This document shows positions 33,560 to 42,756 of a stretch of 64,000 nt of DNA, in pieces. The number at the start of each line of letters is the position of its first letter. Positions within the stretch are counted from its first letter, which is position 1. The position numbers and the translations under genes are program-made. The notes below the pieces were generated by a model. That model saw only the letters and a program-made list of their open reading frames with translations. It was not told the origin of the DNA and searched no databases. The stretch is from JAJPKK01 sp963787675. Lineage in GTDB: Bacteria; Pseudomonadota; Alphaproteobacteria; Rhizobiales; Xanthobacteraceae. The stretch lies in NCBI GenBank assembly GCA_963787675.1, contig CAWBDV010000003.1, positions 310,001-374,000 of the forward strand, in the 5' to 3' direction.

Positions 33560-34542
33560 GGATTGGCGGTTGCCAGCAAATCGAGGAGCGCGGCCGCAAA
33601 TTCGCGCGGCGCCTCCTGCGGGGCGTTGTGGCCGATGACGGGGATCAACCGGCGCTGACATGAGCCCGTGAAGAAGCGCGCATGCGATGCCGATGCGGCC
33701 GGCGGGCCGACGCCGTCGCCCTCGCCGTGCAGCACGATGGTCGGCACGGGGATCGGCGGGCTTGCGGCAAGCCGCTGCTCGATCGTCTCCAGCGCCGGAT
33801 CGCCGGGCGCGTAGCCGAAACGATGCCGGTAGGATTGAATGACGACGTCGACGAAGTCCGGATTGTCGAACGAGACGGCGCTGCGTTCGAACGTGGCGTC
33901 GTCGAACGTCCAGTTCGGCGACCACAGCCGCCACAGCAGTTTGCACAATTCGCGCCGATTGGCCGTGAGACCGGCGCGTCCGCGCTCGGTGTGGAAATAG
34001 TACTGGTACCACAGCCGATGCTCTTGGCCCGGCGGCGCCGGGACCACCGAGCCCGGAATATCCTGGATGTTGTAGCCGTTTGCCGAGACGAGGCCGTGCA
34101 CCCGCTCGGGCCACAACGCAGCAACGATGCAGGCGGCGCGTCCGCCCCAATCATAGCCGGCAAGCACCGCGCGCGGCAGCTTGAGCGCATCCATCAGTTC
34201 CAGGAGATCGTAGCCGAGCGCGGCTTGCTGACCGGAACGCGGCGTGTCCGCCGAGAGGAATCGCGTCGGCCCATAGCCGCGCAGATAAGGCACGATGACG
34301 CGATACCCGGACGCCGCGACCTGTGGCGCCACGTCGTCGTAGGCGCGCGGGTCGTAAGGAAAGCCGTGCATGAGCAGCGCGGGAAAGCCGGTGTCAGGCC
34401 CGGTTTCCTCGTAGGCGATGTCGAGTGTCGTCGTGCGGGTGCGCTTGAGCACGTGTTGTCCAATCGGCTGCGCGAGCGCGGCGCTCTTGGGTGCGACCGC
34501 GGCGGCGGATATCAGGCTGACGGCGAGACGTCGGTCAATCAT
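33556..34542 (-). CDS. Exported alpha/beta hydrolase (epoxide hydrolase/haloalkane dehalogenase-like)
   Basis: The 328-residue product has a signal-like N-terminus (MIDRRLAVSLISAAAVAPKS, ending ALA) and a classical alpha/beta hydrolase core: oxyanion motif HGFP, LRGYGPTRF, nucleophile elbow AGYDWGGRAA with Asp as nucleophile, and a late His in VIGHNAPQE. An Asp nucleophile and the HGFP motif point to epoxide hydrolase or dehalogenase chemistry rather than esterase. The stop codon lies within the flanking palindromic repeat. The substrate is unknown. Confidence 0.88.
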   Translation of the reverse strand: MIDRRLAVSLISAAAVAPKSAALAQPIGQHVLKRTRTTTLDIAYEETGPDTGFPALLMHGFPYDPRAYDDVAPQVAASGYRVIVPYLRGYGPTRFLSADTPRSGQQAALGYDLLELMDALKLPRAVLAGYDWGGRAACIVAALWPERVHGLVSANGYNIQDIPGSVVPAPPGQEHRLWYQYYFHTERGRAGLTANRRELCKLLWRLWSPNWTFDDATFERSAVSFDNPDFVDVVIQSYRHRFGYAPGDPALETIEQRLAASPPIPVPTIVLHGEGDGVGPPAASASHARFFTGSCQRRLIPVIGHNAPQEAPREFAAALLDLLATANP

Positions 34543-34659
34543 AGCGGCGGTTCCCGGCCGATCGCAAACCGGCGCAACACACGCGACTTTATCTTAGATA
34601 AGCCGGCGCAGTAATCACACCTCATCGCCATAAGGAGCATCGCGCAGCAATCACACCCC

Positions 34660-34767
34660 GTCATCCTGAGGAGCATCGCGGAGCAATGCGTCTCGAAGGA
34701 TAGCCGCTTGCTCTGCCGTGCCTGTTGGCATCCTTCGAGACGCGCCTTCGGCGCTCCTCAGGATGAC
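34660..34767. repeat. Long palindromic repeat, GTCATCCTGAGGAGC family (copy 2)
   Basis: The left arm GTCATCCTGAGGAGCATCGC and right arm GGCGCTCCTCAGGATGAC are inverted, with inner arms TCTCGAAGGATAGC and GCATCCTTCGAGA. It matches the copy at 18808-18915. A partial extra left arm (AAGGAGCATCGCGCAGCAATC) lies just before it, around 34632-34652. Confidence 0.85.
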
Positions 34768-34823
34768 GGTTGTGATTGCTTCGCCGGCTCTCAGTTAAAA
34801 TGTCGGAGAGTCACGCGCTGCCC

Positions 34824-36086
34824 TCACACCGGGCGGAGCAGGACGTGGCGCTTCTTGCCGAGGGACAGCTTGATCACGCCTTCCGGGGTGAGGTCGCGCG
34901 CCGTGAGCACCATTTTGTCGTCGCTCACGGTGGCATCGTTGACCTTGAGGCCGCCCGCTTTGATCTGGCGCCTTGCTTCAGCGTTCGAAGGAACGAGTCC
35001 CGTATAGACCGCGGCCGTCAGGACACCAAGGCCCGGATGTTCGAAGAAAGCGCGATGAAGATCTGTGCTCATCGTCTTTGTCGGGAGCGACTTCGGATAA
35101 ACTCCTTCCTCGAAAGTCTTCCGCGCAGTCTCGGCGGCTTCGCTCGCTGCTGCCCGGCCGTGAACAAGGGTAGTGGCTTCCGTCGCCAGCACCTTCTTTG
35201 CTTCGTTGATGTCCGCGCCGCGCAATGCCGCGAGCCGGTCGATCTCATTGAGCGGCAGCACCGTGAACAGCTTGAGGAAGCGGACCACGTCCCCGTCTTC
35301 GGTGTTGCGCCAGAACTGCCAATAGTCGTAGGGGCTCACAAGATCAGCGTTGAGCCACACGGCGCCCGCCGCCGTCTTGCCCATTTTGGCCCCGGACGCA
35401 GTCGTGATCAGCGATGAGGTCAGCGCAAAGAGTTGTGCATTGGCAAGCCGACGGCCCAGGTCAATGCCATTGACGATATTACCCCACTGGTCCGATCCGC
35501 CCATCTGCAGCACGCAGCCGTAGCGGCGGTGTAGCTCGACGAAATCGTAGGCCTGGAGCACGACATAGCTGAATTCCAGGAAGGACAGCTCCTGCTCGCG
35601 ATCGAGACGCAGCTTGATCGAATCGAGCGTCAGCATACGGTTGATGGAAAAGTGGCGACCGACCTCGCGCAGGAATTCGATATGGTTGAGCGCGGTAAGC
35701 CACTCGGCATTGTCAGCCATGATCGCTTTGCCGCTGCCGAAATCGAGAAATTTGTCGAACACGGCTCGAATGCCGGCGAGGTTCTGTGCGATCGTCGCCT
35801 CGGTGAGGAGGCGCCGGCTTTCGTCCTTTCCTGACGGATCACCAACACGAGTAGTGCCGCCGCCCATCAGCGCGATCGGACGGTGCCCGGTTTGCTGCAG
35901 CCAGTAGAGCAGCATGATCTGGACGAGGCTGCCCACGTGCAGGGACGGCGCCGTGCAATCGAAGCCGATATAGGCGGTGATGGACTTCTGCGCCGCAAGC
36001 GCGTCGAGCGCCTCCGGCTCGGAGACTTGATTAATGAAGCCGCGGCTCGACAAGATTTCCAGAAAATCGGATTTGAACGTCGCCAT
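34824..36086 (-). CDS. tyrS: Tyrosyl-tRNA synthetase
   Basis: The 420-residue product charges tRNA-Tyr. Class I features are the HIGH-like element PSLHVGSLVQ, the tyrosine pocket with YVVLQAYDF and QMGGSDQWGNI, and the KMSKS-like loop GAKMGKTAAG, in the KxGKT form usual for bacterial TyrRS. The C-terminal S4 RNA-binding domain begins at EARRQIKAGGLKVNDATVSD. The length is normal. The gene is divergent from anmK, as in many relatives. Confidence 0.96.
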   Translation of the reverse strand: MATFKSDFLEILSSRGFINQVSEPEALDALAAQKSITAYIGFDCTAPSLHVGSLVQIMLLYWLQQTGHRPIALMGGGTTRVGDPSGKDESRRLLTEATIAQNLAGIRAVFDKFLDFGSGKAIMADNAEWLTALNHIEFLREVGRHFSINRMLTLDSIKLRLDREQELSFLEFSYVVLQAYDFVELHRRYGCVLQMGGSDQWGNIVNGIDLGRRLANAQLFALTSSLITTASGAKMGKTAAGAVWLNADLVSPYDYWQFWRNTEDGDVVRFLKLFTVLPLNEIDRLAALRGADINEAKKVLATEATTLVHGRAAASEAAETARKTFEEGVYPKSLPTKTMSTDLHRAFFEHPGLGVLTAAVYTGLVPSNAEARRQIKAGGLKVNDATVSDDKMVLTARDLTPEGVIKLSLGKKRHVLLRPV

Positions 36087-36194
36087 AAGCTCGCTGCGTT
36101 CCTATCTTTAACCTTTGATTCAAGGGTTCGGCCGACAGTTCGGCCGGCAAACGGTTTATCAGGTCCATGGACCGATACAACCGGGGGACGGGTG

Positions 36195-37319
36195 ATGCGT
36201 GCGGTCGGCCTTATGAGCGGCACTTCGCTCGACGGCATCGACGTGGCTGTGATCGAGACCGATGGCGAGAGCGTGACCGGCTTCGGGCCGAGCGCGACGG
36301 ACGCCTATGGTTCGGAAGAGCGCGACCTCTTGCGTCGCGCCCTTGTCGATGCGGAAGAATTGCACGACCGGGCATCCCGGCCGGGTGCACTCGCGGCTGC
36401 CGAGCAGATGGTGACCGAGCGCCATGCCGCCGCAGTTGCGCGCTTTCTCGCCGCGCATCGCATCGGCGCCGACACCGTCGATGTGGTGGCTTTTCATGGC
36501 CAGACCGTCCTGCATCGTCCGCATGATCGGCTCACCGTGCAGATCGGCGACGGCCAGACGCTCGCCGATCGGCTCGGGCTCGCGGTCGTCCATGATTTTC
36601 GCGCCGCGGACGTGGAAGCAGGCGGGCAGGGAGCACCGCTGGTGCCGATCTATCACGAGGCGCTGGCGGCGAGGATCGCGCGGCCGCGGCCGCTTGTCGT
36701 TCTCAACATCGGCGGCGTCGCGAACATCACCTATGTGGCCGAGGGCAGCGACCCGATTGCCTGCGATACCGGCCCGGGCAACGCCCTGATCGACGATTTC
36801 ATGCGTACCCGCACGGGAATGCCTTGCGACCAGGACGGCGCCGTTGCCGCGCAGGGGAGGGTGCACGAGGATATTTTGGAGCGCGTGCTCGCCGCGCCGT
36901 TCTTCGCGGCGCCGCCGCCAAAATCGCTCGACCGCAATGCCTTCGTGGCCGCCGCAGCAGAGGTTGCAGCGCTCGACGTCGCCGATGGCGCCGCGACCCT
37001 CACCGCGCTCACGGCCGGTGCGGTCGCGCGTATCGTCCCGCATCTGCCTCGGCCGCCCCTGAGCGTCATTGTCGTCGGCGGGGGCGCCAACAATCCGATG
37101 CTCATCCAGATGCTCGCCGCGCGGCTTGCCTCGGCACAGGTCGAGACCGCCGCCACCGTCGGGTGGGCCGGAGATGCCATCGAGGCCCAGGCCTTTGCTT
37201 ATCTTGCGGTGCGCCGCCTGCGCGGCTTGCCGATCACCTTTCCGGGCACCACCGGTGTGCCCCGCGCCATGTCGGGTGGCGTCGTTGCGTTGCCGGCGCA
37301 GCCTCGACCGGGGGAGTGA
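36195..37319 (+). CDS. anmK: Anhydro-N-acetylmuramic acid kinase
   Basis: The 374-residue product phosphorylates and opens 1,6-anhydro-MurNAc released from the cell wall, feeding it back to MurNAc-6-phosphate in peptidoglycan recycling. Marks are GLMSGTSLDGIDVA at the N-terminus, VVAFHGQTVLHRP, LNIGGVANITYV, CDTGPGNALIDDF, and VVVGGGANNPMLIQML. The frame remains open far upstream, but the family start is at ATG 36195, directly before the ATP-binding motif. The next gene begins 5 bases after the stop, suggesting an operon. Confidence 0.95.
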   Translation: MRAVGLMSGTSLDGIDVAVIETDGESVTGFGPSATDAYGSEERDLLRRALVDAEELHDRASRPGALAAAEQMVTERHAAAVARFLAAHRIGADTVDVVAFHGQTVLHRPHDRLTVQIGDGQTLADRLGLAVVHDFRAADVEAGGQGAPLVPIYHEALAARIARPRPLVVLNIGGVANITYVAEGSDPIACDTGPGNALIDDFMRTRTGMPCDQDGAVAAQGRVHEDILERVLAAPFFAAPPPKSLDRNAFVAAAAEVAALDVADGAATLTALTAGAVARIVPHLPRPPLSVIVVGGGANNPMLIQMLAARLASAQVETAATVGWAGDAIEAQAFAYLAVRRLRGLPITFPGTTGVPRAMSGGVVALPAQPRPGE

Positions 37320-37324
37320 GTGTG

Positions 37325-37804
37325 ATGTTGCATTTTGCGTACGGTTCAAACATGAACCGCATGATGATGGGATGGCGCTGTCCCGGGGCACGGTTCGAGG
37401 GGCTCGCGGTGCTGCCGGGCTACCGGTTCATCATCATGCGCCACGGACTCGGAACGATCGTGCCGACACGCGGCGGCGTTGTGCACGGCGTGCTCTGGCG
37501 CCTCACGACGCGCGACCTCGCGGCGCTCCACGCCTACGAAAACGTCGATACCGGCCTCTACCGCGTCGAGACCAAGTTGGTGATCGCGGACCGCCGGCGG
37601 GTGACGGCGCTTGTCTACGTGGCGGCGAGCCGTGTTCAAGGACGCCCAAAATCGGGTTATATGGGCGTGGTGACCATGGCTGCGCGCGAGGCCGGGTTGC
37701 CGCCCCACTACGTTCGGGGCTTGGCACGCATCGCGCCGGCGCCGCTGGGCCGCTTCGCTCCCGCGGCACCGCCGCGGGCGAAGGTTACGGTCCATGGCAA
37801 ATGA
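37325..37804 (+). CDS. Gamma-glutamylcyclotransferase-like (AIG2/GGCT fold) protein
   Basis: The 159-residue product begins with FAYGSNMNRMMM, the signature substrate-binding loop of the gamma-glutamylcyclotransferase fold. Later features are GVVHGVLWRLTTRDLAALHAYENV, with the catalytic-type acidic residue in the YENV region, and YRVETKLV. It may cleave gamma-glutamyl peptides to 5-oxoproline; specificity is uncertain. It starts 5 bases after anmK and overlaps the next gene by 11 bases, so the three genes form an operon. Confidence 0.82.
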   Translation: MLHFAYGSNMNRMMMGWRCPGARFEGLAVLPGYRFIIMRHGLGTIVPTRGGVVHGVLWRLTTRDLAALHAYENVDTGLYRVETKLVIADRRRVTALVYVAASRVQGRPKSGYMGVVTMAAREAGLPPHYVRGLARIAPAPLGRFAPAAPPRAKVTVHGK

Positions 37805-38102
37805 AAGCCGCGACATCAAACGATTGATGATCCGGGGTATGGTACAGAAAATCGGCTTTCGCGTCTGGGTCGAACGCGAGGCGCTGGCGCTCGGCCTCAA
37901 GGGCTGGGTGCGCAACCGCGCCGACGGTGCGGTCGAGGTGGTGATCTCGGGTACTCCCGACGCCGTGGAGAAGATGATCGAGCGATGCTGGCGTGGCCCG
38001 CCGCTCTCCAAGGTCGAGTCGATCGACATGCAGGAGGCGATGGTGCTCGACCTCGCCTACCGCCGGCCCGGCGAACTTTTTTCGTTGATCGCGACGAAGT
38101 AG
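37794..38102 (+). CDS. acyP: Acylphosphatase
   Basis: The 102-residue product has the acylphosphatase signature: RGMVQKIGFRVWVEREA, corresponding to GxVQGVGFR with the phosphate-binding Arg, and GWVRNRADGAVEVVISG with the catalytic Asn. Acylphosphatases hydrolyse carboxyl-phosphate bonds. The usual QGVGFR has become QKIGFR, a mild variation that keeps the Arg. It overlaps the preceding gene by 11 bases and ends 18 bases from the convergent ABC transporter gene. Confidence 0.88.
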   Translation: MANESRDIKRLMIRGMVQKIGFRVWVEREALALGLKGWVRNRADGAVEVVISGTPDAVEKMIERCWRGPPLSKVESIDMQEAMVLDLAYRRPGELFSLIATK

Positions 38103-38120
38103 CACTCGGGCTACACCAAA

Positions 38121-39887
38121 TCACGCGGCTCGCTGGGCGAGCCGGTTCACTTCGCGCCGTACCAGCGTCCGATAGAGCCCGTCGCGGCGCATCAACGCAT
38201 CCGGCGGCCCATCCTGCACGATGTGCCCCGCCTTCAAAACAACGATGCGGTCGAAATTGCGCACCGTCGACAGTCGGTGCGCGATCGCGATCACCGTGCG
38301 GTCCTGCATCAGGACACGCAACGCGTCCTGGATGGCATCCTCGGACTCGCTGTCAAGCGCCGAGGTTGCTTCGTCAAGTAACAAGATCGGCGCATCCTTG
38401 AGAAACGCGCGGGCGATGGCGACGCGCTGGCGCTGGCCGCCGGAGAGCTTGACGCCGCGGTCGCCGACAACCGTCGCAAAACCGTCGGGCAATGCGGCGA
38501 TGAACTCCTGGCACTTCGCAGCACGGGCGGCTTCGAACACTTCCTCGTCCGACGCCTCCGGCCGGCCATAGCGGATGTTTTCCATCGCGGAACGGTGGAA
38601 CAGCGAGAGGTCCTGGGGCACCAAGGCGATCGCGTCGCGCAGGCTGTGCTGCGTGACGCGCGAAATGTCCTGTCCGTCGATCAGGATGCGGCCGCCCTGC
38701 AGATCGTAGTAGCGCTGCAACAGCGCGAAGAGCGTCGACTTGCCGCCGCCCGACGGACCGACGAGACCGACCCGCTGGCCCCGCTCGAGCTGCAGGTTCA
38801 AATTGTCGAAGATGACGCGGCCTTCAGTGTAGCGAAACGAAATATTCTCGAGAACGATCGAGGCGCCTCGCTTCTCGAGCGATACAGCTTGCGGATGGTC
38901 CCGGAGCGCATGGGGAAGGAGGAGCATCGAGAGTGCTTCCGCAAGCCGCGCGACATGCTGGGTCACATCGACCAGCGCGACCGCGAGATCGCGGGTCGCA
39001 TGGAGTACCGAAAGGCCGAGCGTACAAGCGAGAACGACGTCGCCCGTAGTGACCGCACCGCGCTGCCACAACACGATGGCCCACGCCAGCAGGCCGATGG
39101 TGAGCACGATCGTCACCGACGCGTGCATGATGCGGAGACGTTCGAGGTAAAGGAGACTGCGGCGACGCGCTGTCATTTCGCGCTCGACCGTGGCGTCATA
39201 GCGATGGTGTTCGCGACCCAGCGCACAGAACGCCTTCACCAGCGACATGTTGCTGATGACGTCCACCATTTCGCCGTCGACCACGGCGGCCTTGTCGGCA
39301 AAATCGTGATGCAATGGCCGTCCGCCGGCGGCGAGCCGGAACATCGCTATGACCATGGCGCCGCCGACAAGCGCGAGCGTTGCCGCCATCGGCGCGCTGA
39401 TCGTCACCACGAAGCCGATCGCTGCAACCATCGCGGCACAGGGCGGCAGCACGTTCCAGACCAGCATGTTCTCCATGGTGAACACGGCGGTCGACGTCGC
39501 GCTGATGCGGCTTGCCAGGGTTCCCGGAAGGCGCTCGGAGAAATAACTCGGCGCGTGACCGGTCAGATAGCGAAACAGGTCACGTCGCAGGTCGCCGGTT
39601 ACGGCGACGAACGAATAATTGCCGATCCACGCGGCGATCCGCCAGAACAAGCTGTCCGATGCGACAAGAACGACCAGGAACGAAAACGCGACCCAGATTT
39701 TATCGCCGCGCTCCCCACCGAGCGACAAGGTATCGACCAGAAACTTCACCCCGTATTGCGTGCCGACCGAGCAGCAGACGGCCACCAATACCGCAGCAAG
39801 AATGACGGCGTGCGCCACCCATCGACCACGAACAAAGCGGAACACGAACGCGAACGGCCGATCGCGGTAACAACTAAGATCCTCCAT
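38121..39887 (-). CDS. ABC transporter, fused permease and ATPase (MsbA/exporter type)
   Basis: The 588-residue product is a half-transporter. A six-segment membrane domain (residues about 15-310) is followed by an ATPase with Walker A GPSGGGKSTLFALL, Q-loop VPQDLSLF, signature LSGGQRQRVAIARAFL, Walker B ILLLDEATSALD and switch His in IAIAHRLSTV. It would act as a homodimer exporting a lipid, glycan or drug. ATG 39887 matches the family start; the frame is open upstream but unlike any protein. It is divergent from a glycosyltransferase, suggesting a shared envelope or polysaccharide role. Confidence 0.92.
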   Translation of the reverse strand: MEDLSCYRDRPFAFVFRFVRGRWVAHAVILAAVLVAVCCSVGTQYGVKFLVDTLSLGGERGDKIWVAFSFLVVLVASDSLFWRIAAWIGNYSFVAVTGDLRRDLFRYLTGHAPSYFSERLPGTLASRISATSTAVFTMENMLVWNVLPPCAAMVAAIGFVVTISAPMAATLALVGGAMVIAMFRLAAGGRPLHHDFADKAAVVDGEMVDVISNMSLVKAFCALGREHHRYDATVEREMTARRRSLLYLERLRIMHASVTIVLTIGLLAWAIVLWQRGAVTTGDVVLACTLGLSVLHATRDLAVALVDVTQHVARLAEALSMLLLPHALRDHPQAVSLEKRGASIVLENISFRYTEGRVIFDNLNLQLERGQRVGLVGPSGGGKSTLFALLQRYYDLQGGRILIDGQDISRVTQHSLRDAIALVPQDLSLFHRSAMENIRYGRPEASDEEVFEAARAAKCQEFIAALPDGFATVVGDRGVKLSGGQRQRVAIARAFLKDAPILLLDEATSALDSESEDAIQDALRVLMQDRTVIAIAHRLSTVRNFDRIVVLKAGHIVQDGPPDALMRRDGLYRTLVRREVNRLAQRAA

Positions 39888-40023
39888 TAAGGCCGACCCT
39901 TCCCTTTCGACCGCATAGAGGCCACCCCCATCGGATGCGGAACACGAGGCTGTCTCGCGTGAGAGCCGAACGAATCCGAGGGGGCATCCATCTATCGCGA
40001 GCCCATCAGGTTGTGTAGTCGTT

Positions 40024-40048
40024 GACGCTCCAGAATCGAGAAGGTTCC
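40024..40048 (-). promoter_or_regulatory. Candidate EcfG-type promoter for the ABC transporter (one mismatch)
   Basis: Read on the minus strand the sequence is GGAAC, 16 bases, CGTC; the EcfG general-stress consensus is GGAAC-N16/17-CGTT. It lies about 137 bases upstream of ATG 39887. One mismatch makes it a weak call. Confidence 0.3.
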
Positions 40049-40117
40049 TAAGCGTCGCAAAATTAAGTTCCCAGTTCCGAGCGAACCAAATCGCGGCGAG
40101 ATGGTTTGCACCTGTTG

Positions 40118-40142
40118 GGAACTCACCGCGACAACACGCCTT
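40118..40142 (+). promoter_or_regulatory. Candidate EcfG-type promoter for the glycosyltransferase (one mismatch)
   Basis: GGAAC (40118-40122), 16 bases, CCTT (40139-40142), one mismatch from the general-stress sigma factor consensus. It lies 33 bases before ATG 40176, a sensible position. Weak on its own; it gains some weight from the perfect site at 46856. Confidence 0.35.
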
Positions 40143-40175
40143 CCGCTGAACTTCCGCCGACAAGGAGCGAGCTAA

Positions 40176-41267
40176 ATGCACATCGCCCACATTGCGCCTT
40201 TAATAGAGGCGGTGCCGCCGAAGCTTTATGGCGGAACTGAAAGGGTCGTTCACTGGCTGACCGAGGAACTCGTTGCGCTGGGCCACGATGTTACGCTGTT
40301 CGCGAGCGGGGATTCACGAACGTCCGGCAAGCTCGAGGCGGTTTGGCCGCGCGCGCTTCGCCTTGATGGCGCGGTCCGGGACCCGAACGCCCTGCACATG
40401 ATGATGCTGGAGCGCGTACGCCAGCAAGCAGACGAGTTTGATTGCCTTCACTTTCATCTCGATTATTACCCATTCTCCCTGTTTTCGCGGCAATCGGTTC
40501 CGTTCGTGACGACCCTGCACGGCCGCCTCGATCTTCCCGAACTTCAGCCGGTCTTCACAACGTTTCCAACGGTCCCCGTGATTTCAATTTCCGATTCGCA
40601 GCGCCGGCCGCTCCCGCAGGCCGGGTGGGTACGCACCGTTCATCACGGTCTGCCCCAGGACCTGCTCCGTCCGATACCGGCCAAGCAGAGCTATCTTGCT
40701 TTCCTTGGCCGCATCGCTCCGGAGAAAGGCATCGATCGCGCGATTGCAATCGCGCGCCATTGCGGCATTCCGCTCAAAGTCGCCGCCAAGGTCGACCCCA
40801 TGGACCGCGACTATTTCCAGTCGGAGATCAAGCCGCTCATGGTCGGAAACGCGGTCGAATTCATCGGCGAGATTACCGACGAGGAGAAATCGGAGTTCCT
40901 CAGCGGTGCAATGGCACTGTTGGTGCCGATCAACTGGCCGGAGCCCTTTGGCCTCGTCATGATCGAGGCGATGGCATGCGGCACGCCGGTGATCGCGTTC
41001 AATCGCGGCTCGGTTTCCGAGATCGTCGACGAAGGGGTGACCGGTTTTATTGTCGAGGATGAGAACGGCGCCATCGGCGCGGTCGATCGGCTGCCGCGAT
41101 TGTCGCGCGAAAGAATTCGTCACGAGTTCGAGCGCCGGTTTACCGCGCGGCGGATGGCGGAAGACTATCTCGCGGTTTACCGTCGCCTGATGGGCGAGGC
41201 GAGGCACCACCTCAAGCTTGTGGTTGATGGCGCACCGTTGCAGGTGACACCGACCGAGCCGCACTGA
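40176..41267 (+). CDS. Glycosyltransferase family 4 protein
   Basis: The 363-residue product has the GT-B fold of GT4 enzymes: PPKLYGGTERVVHWLTEEL at the N-terminus, LGRIAPEKGIDRAIAIA at the start of the second lobe, and PINWPEPFGLVMIEAMACG with GTPVIAFNRGSVSEIV (the E-x7-E donor site). It would transfer a sugar from a nucleotide donor, probably to an exopolysaccharide, glycogen-like or compatible-solute acceptor. Relatives often sit with trehalose/glycogen enzymes, as here. AAGGAG precedes ATG 40176. Confidence 0.92.
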   Translation: MHIAHIAPLIEAVPPKLYGGTERVVHWLTEELVALGHDVTLFASGDSRTSGKLEAVWPRALRLDGAVRDPNALHMMMLERVRQQADEFDCLHFHLDYYPFSLFSRQSVPFVTTLHGRLDLPELQPVFTTFPTVPVISISDSQRRPLPQAGWVRTVHHGLPQDLLRPIPAKQSYLAFLGRIAPEKGIDRAIAIARHCGIPLKVAAKVDPMDRDYFQSEIKPLMVGNAVEFIGEITDEEKSEFLSGAMALLVPINWPEPFGLVMIEAMACGTPVIAFNRGSVSEIVDEGVTGFIVEDENGAIGAVDRLPRLSRERIRHEFERRFTARRMAEDYLAVYRRLMGEARHHLKLVVDGAPLQVTPTEPH

Positions 41268-41327
41268 ACCCCGCACGGGACTTTTGCGCGGCGGCAGAAG
41301 GTGGCGCGCTTTGCCGTCACCCGCTGG

Positions 41328-42671
41328 TCACGCGTTGCTCGGACGGGTCTCCGGCATCAGGCTCGTAACCGCAAGGAAGCCCACCGTCGCGATCGCTGCG
41401 AGCGTCACAAAGGCAATGGGACTGCCGAAGCGGTCGCTGACATAGCCCGCAAGCGTGGTGCTCAGCGCCCCGCCGACGCCCATCGTCGTCCCGACGATGC
41501 CCTGTCCGAGGTTGAAGTGACCGGTCCCCTGCGTCACGTCGGCAATCGTCAGCGTGATGGTCACGGCAAGGACGGCACCGGCGACGCCGTCAAGAAGTTG
41601 CACGGCCACCAGCAGGAACGGGTCGTGCACGACCGCAAAGAGCATGCCGCGCAACGCCAAGGCCCCGAATGCCGCGAGCAGCAGCGGCCGGCGGCCCCAG
41701 CTCTGTGCTTTCCGGCCAACCCAGGGCGATGCTATCGCAACGATCGCCTGCGGCGCGACGATGCACGCGGCGATCAAGGCTGTTGCCCAATTGCTAGATC
41801 GCATGGTCAGCACGCTGCCCATCAGCGGTAACATCGCGGCGTTAGCGAGATGAAACAGCATCACGCAGCCGGCAAGGATCAGCAGCGGACGCCTTCGCAG
41901 CAGCTGCGAGACGGGTATGGCATGGGCCGGTGGGGGGCTTTCCGCCATGCCGCCGTGAGCGGAGGTAGGGTCGATTTCCTTGGTCGCAATACGCCGCAGT
42001 GCGAGCAACGCCGGACCGAGCAAGGCCGCCGTGACAAAGAACACGGCTCGCGCCGACAGAAAGTATCCGCTCGCGCCCATGGCCGCCGCGGCGACACCGT
42101 TGCCAAGCGCCGCGAAACGCGCATTACGCCCAAGCCGCTCGCCGATCCCGCGATGTCCGACGAGGCCGAGGCTGATTGCGGCCATCGCCGGCCCCAGCAC
42201 GCAGCTCGCCGCAGAATGGGCGATTGCGGCGAGGAGGATCACCGGAAAGATCGGCGAAAGTGCGTAGGCAAGGGCGCTCATAGCAATGACTGCGACCGCG
42301 ATGCCGGCGACCAGCCGTTCCGAACGGGCAGCGTCGACGATGGCGCCTCCGGGCATTTGTCCGAGCAGCGAGACGAGACCGCCGACCGTCAGCATCAGCC
42401 CGATATCGACCTGGGTCCATTTTTGCGCCGTCAGATAAACGGCGACGAATGGCCCAAAGCCCGTTTGCACGTCGGCTACAAAGAAAATGAACCAATCGAG
42501 CCCGCGCAGGCTGCGTGCCGACGGATGCTTTGGCGGTGCCTCGGGATTGGGCGACGCACCGGAGTCCGGGGGAGGGCCTGCACGGATCACTTCAGGACCC
42601 TGCGACGACGCATCCTGATCCGCTGCCAACGGCACGACGCTAAGGATCGGCTCGCTTACCGCGGGCGTCAC
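41328..42671 (-). CDS. MFS transporter with a long cytoplasmic N-terminus
   Basis: The 447-residue product has about 12 membrane segments after a Pro/Ser-rich leader of 50 residues. The family pattern shows in FFVADVQTGFGPFVAVYLTA, GGLVSLLGQMPGGAIVDAARS and, in the second half, GAVLAVTITLTIADVTQGTGHFNLGQG. Such proteins accompany stress/carbohydrate clusters in this group, with unknown substrate. The start is a GTG at 42671; a later start is possible because the leader is poorly conserved. Confidence 0.85.
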   Translation of the reverse strand: MTPAVSEPILSVVPLAADQDASSQGPEVIRAGPPPDSGASPNPEAPPKHPSARSLRGLDWFIFFVADVQTGFGPFVAVYLTAQKWTQVDIGLMLTVGGLVSLLGQMPGGAIVDAARSERLVAGIAVAVIAMSALAYALSPIFPVILLAAIAHSAASCVLGPAMAAISLGLVGHRGIGERLGRNARFAALGNGVAAAAMGASGYFLSARAVFFVTAALLGPALLALRRIATKEIDPTSAHGGMAESPPPAHAIPVSQLLRRRPLLILAGCVMLFHLANAAMLPLMGSVLTMRSSNWATALIAACIVAPQAIVAIASPWVGRKAQSWGRRPLLLAAFGALALRGMLFAVVHDPFLLVAVQLLDGVAGAVLAVTITLTIADVTQGTGHFNLGQGIVGTTMGVGGALSTTLAGYVSDRFGSPIAFVTLAAIATVGFLAVTSLMPETRPSNA

Positions 42672-42756
42672 GCCTTGTTTGGAATCATTGCGGATGCGTC
42701 GTAAAGACTTGGCCGACAGTTGCCTGTTCCCCCGTTTTGCATATCCCCGAACGCGA

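Noticed and set aside
34824..36086. Apparently degenerate KMSKS motif in TyrS (KMGKT)
   Set aside because: Bacterial tyrosyl-tRNA synthetases normally have the KxGKT form, so nothing is unusual.
35883..36194. Upstream extension of the anmK frame
   Set aside because: It is antisense to the 5' end of tyrS; the AnmK family starts at MRAVGLMSGTS (36195).
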